DNA of 64,000 nt from Nannocystis exedens (GTDB lineage: Bacteria > Myxococcota_A > Polyangia > Nannocystales > Nannocystaceae), in the NCBI RefSeq assembly GCF_002343915.1, contig NZ_NETK01000001.1, positions 3,296,001 to 3,360,000 of the forward strand, in the 5' to 3' direction. A program made the position numbers and the translations under genes. The notes under the pieces were generated by a model that searched no databases, had not been told where the DNA came from, and worked only from the letters and a program-made list of their open reading frames with translations. This document shows, piece after piece, positions 41,064 through 50,152 of this stretch (its first letter is position 1; the number at the start of each line of letters is the position of its first letter).

Positions 41064-41300
41064 TCACGGGTGCTGGACAGCCTGCAAGAGCGCGCGAAGT
41101 CTCGGAGCGTCCACGAGCCGGCGACCGCGGTTCCCGACCACCAGCACAATGATCACTCGGGCGTCGCCCCAGCGCTTGTTGATCGCCCGCTTCGCCGTGA
41201 ACGCCGCGGCACTGGCATTCGACACGATGGTTGCCGAGGCTTGTGACCGCGACGGGGGCGTGAGCTTCGACCAGTCGACGTGCGCGAGGGACTCGGCAAG
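41064..41300 (-). pseudogene. C-terminal fragment of an unidentified protein
   Basis: A start-less frame reads LAHVDWSKLTPPSRSQASAT, VSNASAAAFTAKRAINKRWG and DARVIIVLVVGNRGRRLVDA, then PRLRALLQAVQHP and stop at 41064. The composition is protein-like, and the frame is cut off next to the 3' end of the neighbouring lipoprotein gene. Probably a remnant; family unknown. Confidence 0.4.
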
Positions 41301-41333
41301 CTCGCCGTCCTCGCGCGCTCGCGCCGACGGCCT

Positions 41334-42701
41334 TCATCCTTCCGGCGCGCCGACCACGTTCTTGAGCGCCCACCCCGTCATGTCGGAATACGTATAGGGC
41401 CCCACCAGCCCGCCGACGAACGTCACCGCGTGCGTCTCGGGGTCGACCACGTGCGCCCCGTTGGCCTCGGTGTCGACCATCCACACCTGCCCGTCGACGT
41501 CCACGCTGATCCCCGCCGGGTACTTCAGGCCCACCAGCATCGACGCGTCGATCAATTCGACGAAGCTCGCCGAGTCCGTGTCCACGCGCAAGATCCCTTG
41601 TGACAGCGCCGCCACCCACAGCTGGCCGCTGGCGTCCTCCTGCATCCCGCGGCTCAGCGACGTGTACGCCGGCGGCAGCGCCACGCTCGTCCACGTCGCG
41701 GTGCTCGGGTCGTAGCGCTGCAGCGAGCCCTGGCCGCCGACCCACGCCCGGCCGGCGTGATCGATGGTGAAGCCGTACACCGTGAAGAACGACTGCTGCG
41801 GGTCGGGCACCGCGATCAGCTCGTGGCTCAGGTCGTCGCGACGCACGTGGACCAGCGGCCCGGTCGACCACGCCGCGCCCCAGAAGTCGTTGTTCGCGTC
41901 GACCGCTCCGCCGTAGATGCCGAACCCGCCGTCGACCCCGGGCAGCGTCGTCGACGCCACGATCGTCCCGTCCGCCCCGCGCAGCAGGTACACCGTCGCG
42001 TTGCCGAGCGCGTCGGGAGCGCTGGTCCACACCTCCGGGTCGACGTGCGCCGTGCAACCGTCGCGGTCGATCACCGGCGTGCCCGACGTCCAGGCCGCCG
42101 GGCGCGACGCGAACCGCAGCGGCGTGTTCCACACCACACATTCGTCCTGCCCCCACGGCAGCACGTCGCTCGCGCCCGACGACGTCTCGATCGTCCCGCT
42201 GCCGTCGTGGTCGACGCAATCGGCGGCGCGGGCCACGATCTTGGTGATGCTGCCCGCGCGGTTGACCACCGCCACGTCCCCGCGCAGGTTGACCGACGTG
42301 CGCGAAGGGTCAGGTCCGACCTCCGGGCCCGTGCGGTAGCGTCCGACCTCCAGCCGCGTCTTCGTGTCGATCTTCGACACGGTCCCCTCGGGCGAGTTGG
42401 CGATCCATATGAAGCTGAACTCGAGGTCGCCGCTCTGGCAGCCGACCGGCACGCCGAGGTCGGGCTGCGCGCCGAGGTCGAACTTCACCGCCGCCGTCGT
42501 CGCGCTGGAAGAGGACGTCGAAGTCACCACCTCCGACGTCCCGCTGCTCGAAGCCTCGGCGCCGGTCGTCTCGGCCTCGCTCGTCCCGCTCGCGGGCCGG
42601 GGCGGCGCCGCGGTGGCGCTGCCGACGCTGAGGCCGCTGCTGCTGCTCTGGCCGGCGTGGCATGCGAGGCACAGGACGGACGCGAAGGTGGGCGCGCGCA
42701 T
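41334..42701 (-). CDS. Lipoprotein with SMP-30/streptogramin-lyase-like beta-propeller
   Basis: 455 aa. The ATG at 42701 has GGAGG 8 nt upstream. The signal peptide MRAPTFASVLCLAC ends at a lipobox Cys; a Ser/Thr linker follows (about 15-70). The body has propeller strands like those of Vgb/SMP-30 proteins: FIWIANSPEGTVSKIDTKT, RGDVAVVNRAGSITKI, SVDVDGQVWMVDTEANGAHV, GMQEDASGQLWVAALSQGIL. Several Cys pairs (CVDHDGS, CVVWN, DGC) suggest disulfides. A damaged partial copy of this gene lies at 31.9-32.6 kb. Function unknown. Confidence 0.85.
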   Translation of the reverse strand: MRAPTFASVLCLACHAGQSSSSGLSVGSATAAPPRPASGTSEAETTGAEASSSGTSEVVTSTSSSSATTAAVKFDLGAQPDLGVPVGCQSGDLEFSFIWIANSPEGTVSKIDTKTRLEVGRYRTGPEVGPDPSRTSVNLRGDVAVVNRAGSITKIVARAADCVDHDGSGTIETSSGASDVLPWGQDECVVWNTPLRFASRPAAWTSGTPVIDRDGCTAHVDPEVWTSAPDALGNATVYLLRGADGTIVASTTLPGVDGGFGIYGGAVDANNDFWGAAWSTGPLVHVRRDDLSHELIAVPDPQQSFFTVYGFTIDHAGRAWVGGQGSLQRYDPSTATWTSVALPPAYTSLSRGMQEDASGQLWVAALSQGILRVDTDSASFVELIDASMLVGLKYPAGISVDVDGQVWMVDTEANGAHVVDPETHAVTFVGGLVGPYTYSDMTGWALKNVVGAPEG

Positions 42702-42858
42702 GGGTGGACCTCCGGGCGAGCACAACCTTGCTCGCAGTCCACCGCGCGCGACCGTGACGCACACACGCGGCGCGCGCTCGCGGCGACGGATCACACCGCG
42801 TGATCGATCGGCGCCGGCGCCCCGGTCCGGCCGCCGCGGCGGCCGCCCCCGCGCGCGC

Positions 42859-43653
42859 TCATCGGCGCGGGAACCACGGGATCAGCCGCGACGTGGTCCG
42901 CTGATAGTCGGCGTAGGTCGGATACTTCGCGCGCGACAGCTGCTCCGTGAACGTCGTCGAGCCGTGGAACAGCAGCGTCAGCAGCACCGGGCCGACGATC
43001 GCCGGGTTGACGAGGCCGGCCCCCGACGCGACCGAGAACGCGTAGAAGGCCCACCACATCGACACCTCGCAGAAGAAGTTCGGGTGGCGGGAGTAGCGGA
43101 ACAACCCGCGGGTCAGGAACTTCGGCCCGTAGGCGTCGCCGCGGGCCCGCTTGGCGTTCTGGAACCGCCACTGCTGCTGGTCGGCGATCGTCTCGCCCGC
43201 GAGCAGCAGCAGGAACACGATCGTCGCCAGCGTGTCGAGCGAGCCCCACGGCGCCGCCGTCGGCGACGCGGCCACATAAGCCGGCACCGCCAGGAGCAGC
43301 AGCAGGATGTTCTGGAAGAACGCGATGAACACCAGGGCGAACACCGCGAAGAGCGGCGGGGGCAGGCGGCGGCGCAGCTCGACCCAGCGGTAGTCCTCGC
43401 CGCCGGGCGCATAGCCGCCCTTGCGCGCGAAGTTGTAGGTCAGCCGCGCGCCCCACAGCGCCGCGAGGATCGTCATCACCGTCAGGCGCGGCGCGCCGGC
43501 GTGCGAGTGCGACGCGAACCATGCGACGTACGCGGGCGGGAGGATCGACCACAGGCGGTCGACCCACGAGTACTCGCGGGTGAGAACGCCGAGCAGCCAG
43601 CACAGGGTGGCGGCGCCGAGGCACGCGAGGGACGCGGCGTGGAGTGGGTCCAT
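42859..43653 (-). CDS. DUF1295 (steroid 5-alpha-reductase-like) membrane protein
   Basis: 264 aa, the usual length. There are about six to seven hydrophobic helices. The signature of the family near the C-terminus is clear: LTRGLFRYSRHPNFFCEVSM with the conserved RHPNFFCE, then QLSRAKYPTYADYQRTTSRL. The N-terminal SWVDRLWSI and middle NFARKGGYAPGGEDYRW are also family-typical. DUF1295 proteins resemble 3-oxo-5-alpha-steroid 4-dehydrogenases and isoprenylcysteine methyltransferases; the substrate is not known. Divergent from the P450 gene, so a shared lipid or sterol role is possible (inference). Confidence 0.9.
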   Translation of the reverse strand: MDPLHAASLACLGAATLCWLLGVLTREYSWVDRLWSILPPAYVAWFASHSHAGAPRLTVMTILAALWGARLTYNFARKGGYAPGGEDYRWVELRRRLPPPLFAVFALVFIAFFQNILLLLLAVPAYVAASPTAAPWGSLDTLATIVFLLLLAGETIADQQQWRFQNAKRARGDAYGPKFLTRGLFRYSRHPNFFCEVSMWWAFYAFSVASGAGLVNPAIVGPVLLTLLFHGSTTFTEQLSRAKYPTYADYQRTTSRLIPWFPRR

Positions 43654-43829
43654 GGCGGCATCCTATGTCCAAACGCCCCGCGTGGCGACGAGCGCGGCGC
43701 GCGGGCGGGCGCGGACGGTCGTCCGCACATGGCCTCGAGACCATACCCGACGCGGGCGTCGGACCTGCGTTCGGCGCGGCCCGACGCGAGGTTCGGGGGC
43801 CTCGCGTGGACGCGTCGAGATCTCTCCGC

Positions 43830-43835
43830 TATCGT
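43830..43835 (+). promoter_or_regulatory. Possible -10 box (TATCGT)
   Basis: TATCGT ends 11 nt before the ATG at 43847 of the P450 gene. Confidence 0.35.
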
Positions 43836-43846
43836 CGCTGCCGCGT

Positions 43847-45172
43847 ATGCTCGACATCCCGCTCCCCCGGCGGCTGCAGGGCCCCGGCAACATGCTGCAC
43901 CTGGCCTTTCGGCCCGAGCAGTTCATCGCCCGGCAGACCGCGGTCGCGCCGATCCACCAGGTCGTCATGCCCTGGTTCTCGCCCTACCTCGTCTCCGACC
44001 CCGAGCTCATCGACGAGGTCCTGGTCGGCCGCAGCAAGCTCTTCATCAAGGACCGCTTCACCCGCGAGCTCTCGCTCGTCACCGGCAACGGCCTGCTCGT
44101 CAGCGACGGCGACTTCTGGCGCCGCCAACGGCGACTCGCCCAGCCCGCCTTCCACCGCGAGCGGATCGCCGCCTACGGCGCGGTGATGGTCGAGCACGCC
44201 GAGCGCCTCGCCTCGACCTGGCGCGAAGGACAGGTGCTCGACATCCACGCGGCGATGATGCGGCTCACCCTCGACATCGTCGCCGACACCCTGTTCTCCA
44301 CCGGCGTCGACCGGGCCATCGCCGACACCATCGGCGGCGCGCTCGACGTCATCATGGAGCGCTTCTCCGACTACACCTACGCCTTCTTGCCGTGGCTCGC
44401 CCGCGTGCCGCTGCCGAAGAACCGCCGCTTCCACGAGGCGCGCGGGCGCATCGACGGCGCCATCCGCGGCATCATCGCCGCCCGGCGCGCCAGCGGCCGC
44501 GACGAGGGCGACCTGCTGTCGATGCTGCTGCGGGCGCGCGACGACGAGGGCGGGCAGATGACCGACGAGCAGCTGCGCGACGAGGCCTTCATCCTGTTCG
44601 TCGCCGGCCACGAGACCACCGCGCTGGCGCTGTCGTGGACGTGGATGCTTCTGTCGCAGCACCCGGCCGCGTGGGACAAGCTGCGCGCCGAGCTCGACCA
44701 CGTGCTGGGCGACCGGGCGCCGACGCTCGCCGACGTGCCGGCGCTGCGGTACACCGACTGGGTCGCGCACGAGAGCATGCGGCTGTACCCGCCGGCGTGG
44801 AGCATCGGCCGCGAGGCGCTCGAGGACCTCGAGCTCGGCGGCGTCGCCGTCCCGCGCGGCGCCCAGCTGTGGATGTTCCAGTGGGCGGCCCACCGCGACC
44901 CGAGGTACTTCCCGCGGCCCGACTCGTTCGAGCCCGAGCGGTGGGACGCCGACCTGGCGCGACGGATCCCCCGCTTCGCCTACTTCCCGTTCGGCGGCGG
45001 CCCGCGCCTGTGCATCGGCAACAACTTCGCCATGCTCGAGCTCGTGCTCGTGCTCGCCACGCTCGCCCGCCGCTGGCGCCCGTTCGTCCGCGCCGCCGAT
45101 CGTCCGCGCCCGCAATTCTCGATCACGCTGCGCCCCGCGGGCGGCATGCGGGCCACCTTGCAGCGGCGCTGA
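43847..45172 (+). CDS. Cytochrome P450
   Basis: 441 aa from the ATG at 43847. It carries all P450 hallmarks: the I-helix oxygen-binding AGHETT (253-258), K-helix ExxR as ESMR (309-312), the PERF-like region FEPERW, and the heme loop FGGGPRLCIG with the ligand Cys389. The sequence is of the CYP102/CYP110-like (E-class, fatty-acid-oxidising) kind rather than the soluble B-class. No ferredoxin or reductase gene adjoins it, so electrons must come from elsewhere. The nearby DUF1295 gene hints at a lipid substrate (inference). Confidence 0.95.
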   Translation: MLDIPLPRRLQGPGNMLHLAFRPEQFIARQTAVAPIHQVVMPWFSPYLVSDPELIDEVLVGRSKLFIKDRFTRELSLVTGNGLLVSDGDFWRRQRRLAQPAFHRERIAAYGAVMVEHAERLASTWREGQVLDIHAAMMRLTLDIVADTLFSTGVDRAIADTIGGALDVIMERFSDYTYAFLPWLARVPLPKNRRFHEARGRIDGAIRGIIAARRASGRDEGDLLSMLLRARDDEGGQMTDEQLRDEAFILFVAGHETTALALSWTWMLLSQHPAAWDKLRAELDHVLGDRAPTLADVPALRYTDWVAHESMRLYPPAWSIGREALEDLELGGVAVPRGAQLWMFQWAAHRDPRYFPRPDSFEPERWDADLARRIPRFAYFPFGGGPRLCIGNNFAMLELVLVLATLARRWRPFVRAADRPRPQFSITLRPAGGMRATLQRR

Positions 45173-45385
45173 GGGCTCCGGAGCGCGGGCCTGCTCGCGG
45201 CGGAGGGCTCGCGGCGAGGCCCTGCGCGGGCGGAGGCCGCGCCGCGATCCTCGAGCTCCGCGTCTCGTCGCGACGCGTACATCTCCCGCGAAGATCCTCC
45301 GCGCTCGCACGGGGCGGCTTCTACGCCTGGCCCGGTGTGGTTGAACGCCCGGGGGCCTGCTCCATGGTTCTACCGTACGTCACCA

Positions 45386-45397
45386 GTCCCCGGGGAC
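45386..45397. repeat. Variant hairpin GTCC-CCGG-GGAC
   Basis: A 12-bp perfect palindrome, AGTCCCCGGGGACAG in context, 34 nt before the start of the cytochrome gene. It lacks only the outer T of the family core. Confidence 0.6.
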
Positions 45398-45419
45398 AGG
45401 CGACGGGAAGGGAGGTGTC

Positions 45420-46844
45420 ATGGCCGCAGCAGTTCGCGTATTTCACGTCCGGCGGCCGCGGTGGCGCCGGCCCGTCGTCGTCGCCGCCATCGCGCTCGCC
45501 GTTGCGGTCACGCTGGTGGGGCTCGTCCCGTGGTCGTGCGCCTCGCGCCCGAGCGACAAGGCCTCGCTCAACCACGAGGTCGCCGCGGCCGCGGTCGACG
45601 CCGCCGACCTCGCTCGCGGCCGGCGCGACTTCTACGGCGAGGACTTCGGCAACGAGGTGTTCTTCAGCGACGTGATGGGCGTGCTGCGCGGCCCGCTGCG
45701 GACCTGGCCGGCCGCGCGGGCCCTGTTCCAGCTGCGCGGCGCCGGCACCACCAACCTCGAGATCGAGCTCAGCGAGGACGTCACGATCGGCGGGGTGACC
45801 TACGCCAAGGGCAGCAAGCTCGGCACCGGCCTCGACGTCGCCGCCGGCTCGTTCTTGCCGCTCGGCGTGGTCGTCCACATGACGCGCTACGAGCTCCGCG
45901 TCGGCATCACCTGCGCGCTGTGTCACTCGACCGTCGACCCGGAGACGCGGCAGGTGATCCATGGCGCCGCCAACAGCGACTTGCAGGCCGGCCTGCTGCT
46001 CGCGCTCGCGCCGAACAGCGCCGCCTTCCGCCCGCACACCGGCGCCGCGCCCGGGCCCGATCCCGCCGCGGTCGAGGCGGCCGTCGATCGCACGCTGGCG
46101 GCCTGGCCACCGGGCAGCTTCGACGCCACCCTCGACGGCGCCGCCAACCCGACGCGGATCCCCGACGTCTTCGTCCACGAGGAGGCGCCGTACGGCTGGA
46201 CCGGCTCCTCGCGCGCGGGGCCGCTGTCCGGCCTCGCGCTCTACATCAACGGGCCCACCGCCTTGCACGCCGTCAGCGCGCCGTACGTCGAGCCGCCCGA
46301 GTGGGAGCGGATCGTGGCCATGGCCGCGTGGCAGGACGCGTTGCGCCCGCCCGAGGTCGTCGTCGACGCCGCCGCCGCGGCGCGCGGGCGCGAGGTGTTC
46401 GCCCGCGCCGGCTGCGAGCGCTGTCACGCCGGTCCGGCCTACACCACCCAGTCCGTGCTGCCGCACGCCCGCGTCGGCACCGACCCCGCGCGCGCCAATG
46501 GCCAGAGTGGTTACAAGATCCCCGGCCTCGTCGGCTTGTGGTGGAGCGCCCCGTACTTGCACGACGGCGGCGTCGCCGTCGGCCCGGGCGAGAGCGTCGT
46601 CGGTGTCGGCAACCTCCGCGCCCGCGGCGTCCCGCTCGACCCGCGCGCAAGCCTGCGCGCGCTCGTCGATCGCGAGCTGCGGGCCCGCGTGATCGCGGCC
46701 AACCACGCCGACACCGCGCGCTGGGAGCTGCACGTGCGCGGCGTCGGCCACGAGTTCTGGGTCGACCCTGGCGCCGGCTTCACGCCGGCCGAGCAGAGCG
46801 CCCTCCTCGAGCACCTGTTGTCGCTGCGGATCCCCGGCGGCTGA
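45420..46844 (+). CDS. Membrane-anchored or secreted diheme c-type cytochrome
   Basis: 474 aa. The N-terminal helix (about residues 19-38) is followed by CAS, a possible lipobox. Two heme c sites are visible: CALCH (about 162-166) and CERCH (about 337-341). The C-terminal part, with GYKIPGLVGLWWSAPYLHDG and a distal Met/His region, is typical of MauG/di-heme peroxidase-like and 'c-type cytochrome domain' oxidases. Ribosome site GGGAAGGAGG (45407-45416) is the strongest in the window. It probably passes electrons to or oxidises a periplasmic substrate. It is close after the P450 gene, but 250 bp separate them. Confidence 0.88.
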   Translation: MAAAVRVFHVRRPRWRRPVVVAAIALAVAVTLVGLVPWSCASRPSDKASLNHEVAAAAVDAADLARGRRDFYGEDFGNEVFFSDVMGVLRGPLRTWPAARALFQLRGAGTTNLEIELSEDVTIGGVTYAKGSKLGTGLDVAAGSFLPLGVVVHMTRYELRVGITCALCHSTVDPETRQVIHGAANSDLQAGLLLALAPNSAAFRPHTGAAPGPDPAAVEAAVDRTLAAWPPGSFDATLDGAANPTRIPDVFVHEEAPYGWTGSSRAGPLSGLALYINGPTALHAVSAPYVEPPEWERIVAMAAWQDALRPPEVVVDAAAAARGREVFARAGCERCHAGPAYTTQSVLPHARVGTDPARANGQSGYKIPGLVGLWWSAPYLHDGGVAVGPGESVVGVGNLRARGVPLDPRASLRALVDRELRARVIAANHADTARWELHVRGVGHEFWVDPGAGFTPAEQSALLEHLLSLRIPGG

Positions 46845-46881
46845 GCGCCGGGTCTCTCGCGCGCGGCGCCCTGCGTCTCAT

Positions 46882-46907
46882 CGGACATGTTTCATCGGCC
46901 ATGTCCG
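46882..46907. repeat. Everted TGTCC-family hairpin CGGACATG...CATGTCCG
   Basis: An 8-bp perfect stem (46882-46889 with 46900-46907), 10-nt loop, 38 nt after the stop of the cytochrome gene and before a convergent gene. Probably transcribed in both directions. Confidence 0.75.
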
Positions 46908-46968
46908 TGGAGACAATCACCGCGGACGCTGGCCCCGGCGCCCGTTCGCGCGATTCACCGCGGCAAGT

Positions 46969-48111
46969 TCAGCACTGCGACGGTTCGACCTCGGGGTAGC
47001 AGGTCTCGCCGTCCTCGCAGGTATTGCCGCACAGCTCGTCCTGCTTGGTGCACGGATTGCAGGCCGCCAGGTCGTCGGCCTTGCAGCCGGGGCTGCCGAT
47101 GAAGCGATCGACGCCGTCGATCGTGCAGCAGCCGAAGCAGTCGCACCCGTTGGGCGCCACGCAGCTGCCGGCGCAGTTGTCGCGGTCGCCGTCGACGCAC
47201 TTGCCGTAGTCGTCGGTCGCGTCGTCGGGGTCGTCGGGGTCGAGGCTCGGGTTGTAGCTGCAGAGCGGGCCGCCCGGCTCGAGCGGGTCGCACTTGAGGT
47301 TCCACTGGCAATCGCTGCCGCCCTGGCCGGCGTTGCCGTCGAAGTAGCAGTCCTGCTTGCAGGGGTCCTTGTCCTCGAGGGGCGAGCCGAACTCCTCTTC
47401 GCTGTCGTCGCACGGCCCGAAGCACTCGGCGTCGGCGCAGTCGAACGCGCCGTCGCCGTCGTTGTCGTCGCAATCGCCGCACTGGTGGACCTGGCCGTCG
47501 AATTCACACGCCCGCGGCGTGCAGCCCAGCGGCTCGCTCGTGTCGCTCGCGCCGTCCGACGCGCTGTCGGAGCCGCCGTCCGAATCGCTGTTCGAATCGC
47601 CGTTCGACGCGCTCGCGCCGTCCGTCGCGCTCGCGCTGTTCGAACCGCCCCCGCCGTCCGTCGCGCTCGCGCCGTCCGTCGCGCTCGCGCTGTTCGAACC
47701 GCCCCCGCCGTCCGTCGCGCTGTCCGTCGCGCTCGCGCTGTTCGAACCGCCCCCGCCGTCCGTCGCGCTGTCCGTCGCGCTCGCGCTGTTCGAACCGCCC
47801 CCGCCGTCCGTCGCGCTGTCCGTCGCGCTCGCGCTGTTGGAAGCGCCGCTGTTCGACGCGCTCGCGCTGTCCGTCGCCGACACGCTGTCGCTCGCGGAGT
47901 CGCTCATCGAATCCGTGCCCTCCCCCGAGGTCGTGAGCCCCTGTGAATCCGTCGCCCCCGAAGTAGGTAGGTCTGACGCCGTCCCGGAGGTCGACTCCGC
48001 GTTCGGACCAATCGTCGTACCGCTGTCGCTCAAAGTCGCCGTATCCGCGTTCCCGCCCTGGCCGCAGGCCGCAAGGAATAGCCCCACCGCGATGACCATC
48101 TTTTTCGCCAT
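46969..48111 (-). CDS. Lipoprotein with (SNSASATDSATDGGGG)n linker and Cys-rich C-terminal domain
   Basis: 380 aa. The signal peptide MAKKMVIAVGLFLAAC ends at a lipobox Cys. A linker of about 170 residues rich in Ser, Asp, Thr and Ala follows, including four near-perfect 16-18-residue repeats. The C-terminal 180 residues contain about 24 Cys and many Asp (CGDCDDNDGDGAFDCAD, CDCFGCCTIDGVDRF, CEDGETCYPEVEPSQC), and the protein ends in Cys. Calcium-binding and disulfide cross-linked folding is likely. The linker is probably an extended surface spacer. Confidence 0.83.
   Translation of the reverse strand: MAKKMVIAVGLFLAACGQGGNADTATLSDSGTTIGPNAESTSGTASDLPTSGATDSQGLTTSGEGTDSMSDSASDSVSATDSASASNSGASNSASATDSATDGGGGSNSASATDSATDGGGGSNSASATDSATDGGGGSNSASATDGASATDGGGGSNSASATDGASASNGDSNSDSDGGSDSASDGASDTSEPLGCTPRACEFDGQVHQCGDCDDNDGDGAFDCADAECFGPCDDSEEEFGSPLEDKDPCKQDCYFDGNAGQGGSDCQWNLKCDPLEPGGPLCSYNPSLDPDDPDDATDDYGKCVDGDRDNCAGSCVAPNGCDCFGCCTIDGVDRFIGSPGCKADDLAACNPCTKQDELCGNTCEDGETCYPEVEPSQC
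47636..47833. repeat. 48/54-bp tandem repeat within the lipoprotein linker
   Basis: CTGTTCGAACCGCCCCCGCC recurs at 47636, 47690, 47738 and 47786 (periods 54, 48, 48), all in frame. The near-identity at DNA level suggests recent expansion and likely length variation between strains. Confidence 0.9.
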
Positions 48112-48322
48112 GGTCCGTTCATGCGATCGGCGTCACAAAGCGCCATCAAGGGAGCATCAAAACGGCGGGTCAGGCGCCGATTCGCATCAGGGCGACCCCC
48201 GCGCCGGCTCCATTCGCATGAGGGGATTTCCGGGCCGCTGCCGCCGGCATCGCCTCACGCGAAAATGCGGGGCTGGCGCCGCCCCTCCGCGCTCGATCGC
48301 CGGCTCGGACCGCGTCGGGCGT

Positions 48323-48429
48323 GCGGCGATCACGCTCGTCGGACCGCGCGGAGCTCGGACCGCGCGGCGATCACGCGCGTCGGTGCGCGGTGATCACGCG
48401 CGTCGGTGCGCGGCGATCACGCTCGTCGG
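48323..48429. repeat. Four copies of a 20-bp iterated motif before hsdM
   Basis: GCGGCGATCACGCTCGTCGG-type copies begin at 48323, 48364, 48387 and 48410. The last three have an exact 23-bp period, about two helical turns. Each has GATCACGC at its centre. The block lies 315-420 bp before the hsdM start and after the divergent lipoprotein start, so it could be a regulator-binding array. Confidence 0.75.
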
Positions 48430-48728
48430 ATCGCAATGAGGATCCCTGTTTTTCGCGCCTTCGAATGACCAATGTCCACCACGCCGGTGATTGCCGCGCA
48501 TGTATGCTCGTTCACATGATTTGCTCGCGGGGGCCGCCTCCGCGATCGCCGACGCGAGCCCGCAGAAGCGCGCGTACGTGGGGCTCAGGCCCGTGGTCCG
48601 GCCGCGACCTGAACACCCGCTCTGGTCGTTGCATCGGCAAGGTTCACCCCAGCGGAGCCGGCGTCCGCGGCCGTTCGCGCGTGTTCTGCCTCATGCGCGA
48701 TTGCGCTCCTCCCGCGTTCGGAATCGCG

Positions 48729-48734
48729 TATCCT
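48729..48734 (+). promoter_or_regulatory. Possible -10 box (TATCCT) for hsdM
   Basis: TATCCT ends 8 nt before the ATG at 48743, supporting that start rather than the upstream one at 48491. Confidence 0.45.
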
Positions 48735-48742
48735 CGCTGCGA

Positions 48743-50152
48743 ATGCTTCCGCGAGCGCGCCGCGACGACACGACCCTCGAGCGCCAGCTCTGGCTCGCGG
48801 CGAACAAGCTCCGGCATCACCTCGACGCCGCGGCGTACAAGCACATCGTGCTCGGGCTGGTGTTCTTGCGCTGGGCCTCGAATAGCTGGCCGGCGCTGGC
48901 GGCCGTGAGCAACAGCCCCGACCTGGGCGCGCGCCTCGACGCCGCGCTGCTCGCGATCGAGCGCACCGACGTCTCGCTGCGCGGCGTGCTCAGCCCCCGC
49001 TACGAGCGCTCGGGCCTCGACCCCGCCTGTCTCAAGGAGCTGGTCGGCCTCGTCGGCAGCGTCGACATCGCCGGCGACCGCGACCTGCTCGGGCGGATCT
49101 ACGAGTACTTCCTCGCCGAGTTCGCCAGCGCCGAGGGCCGCAAGGGCGGCCAGTTCTACACCCCGCGCGGCGTCGTCCAGCTGCTCGTCGCCATGCTCGC
49201 GCCGCGGGCCGGCCGGGTCTACGACCCGTGCTGCGGCAGCGGCGGCATGTTCGTGCACAGCGCCCGCCCCGACATCTGTCTCTTCGGACAGGAGTCGAAC
49301 CCGACCACCTGGCGGCTGGCGAAGATGAACCTCGCGCTGCGCGACCTGCAGGGCGACCTCGGGCCCGGCCCCGGCGACACCTTGCGCCGCGACCTCCACC
49401 CCGACCTGCGCGCCGACTACATCCTCGCCAACCCGCCGTTCAACGCCAGCGCGTGGGGCGAGCCGGAGTCGAGAGATCCGCGCTGGCGCTACGGCCTGCC
49501 GCCGTCGCGCTGCGCCAACTTCGCGTGGGTCCAGCACGTCCTTTACCACCTCGCGCCGCGCGGGGTGGCCGGCGTCGTGCTGGCGTGCGGCAGCCTCAGC
49601 TCGCGCCGCTCGGGCGAGGGCGACATCCGCCGGGCGATCGTCGAGGCCGACAAGCTCGACTGCGTGGTCGCCCTGCCGTCGCAGCTCTTCTATGCCACCT
49701 CGATCCCGGCGTGTCTGTGGATCTTCGCCGACGACAAGCGCGGCGGCGACGGCCGCGACCGCCGGGGCGAGGTCCTCTTCGTCGACGCGCGCAACCTCGG
49801 CACCATGATCACCCGCACCATGCGCGAGCTGACGCGGGCCGACATCGACGCGATCGCCGGCACCTATCGCGCCTGGCGCGGCGACCCGGAGGTCGCGGCC
49901 GGGCCCGACGCAGCGAGGCGGCCGGTCAGCGTCCCCGGCTTCTCGCGGGCCGTCGACCTGGCCGAGATCGCCCGGCAGGAGTTCGTGCTCACGCCGGGGC
50001 GCTACGTCGGCACCGCCGCCGAGCCGACGCCCGCCGAGCCGTACGCCGAGCGGATGCGTCGGCTCGTCGGGGCGCTCGACGCCCAGCTCGTCACCGCCGC
50101 CGAGCTCGATCGCAAGCTCCGCGACCTCGTCCGGGAGCTCGACCGTGACTGA
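48743..50152 (+). CDS. hsdM: Type I restriction-modification DNA methyltransferase subunit M
   Basis: 469 aa. An N-terminal HsdM helical domain (LERQLWLAANKLRHHLDAAA, AYKHIVLGLVFLRWAS) is followed by an N6-adenine methyltransferase domain: GGQFYTPRGVV, motif I as DPCCGSGGMF, and the catalytic NPPF in ILANPPFN. The C-terminus overlaps hsdS by eight bases (start of hsdS at 50145), so the two are translationally coupled. It works as M2S to methylate adenine at the bipartite site set by HsdS. No hsdR is seen in the 48 kb before or 12 kb after. A TGTCT...GGACAG element lies within the gene (49276-49291). Confidence 0.95.
   Translation: MLPRARRDDTTLERQLWLAANKLRHHLDAAAYKHIVLGLVFLRWASNSWPALAAVSNSPDLGARLDAALLAIERTDVSLRGVLSPRYERSGLDPACLKELVGLVGSVDIAGDRDLLGRIYEYFLAEFASAEGRKGGQFYTPRGVVQLLVAMLAPRAGRVYDPCCGSGGMFVHSARPDICLFGQESNPTTWRLAKMNLALRDLQGDLGPGPGDTLRRDLHPDLRADYILANPPFNASAWGEPESRDPRWRYGLPPSRCANFAWVQHVLYHLAPRGVAGVVLACGSLSSRRSGEGDIRRAIVEADKLDCVVALPSQLFYATSIPACLWIFADDKRGGDGRDRRGEVLFVDARNLGTMITRTMRELTRADIDAIAGTYRAWRGDPEVAAGPDAARRPVSVPGFSRAVDLAEIARQEFVLTPGRYVGTAAEPTPAEPYAERMRRLVGALDAQLVTAAELDRKLRDLVRELDRD

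Noticed and set aside
47636..47833. CRISPR array
   Set aside because: The repeats are in-frame, directly tandem without spacers, and encode a lipoprotein linker.
48323..48429. Replication origin iterons
   Set aside because: No replication initiator, AT-rich element or DnaA boxes nearby; regulator binding is the simpler reading.
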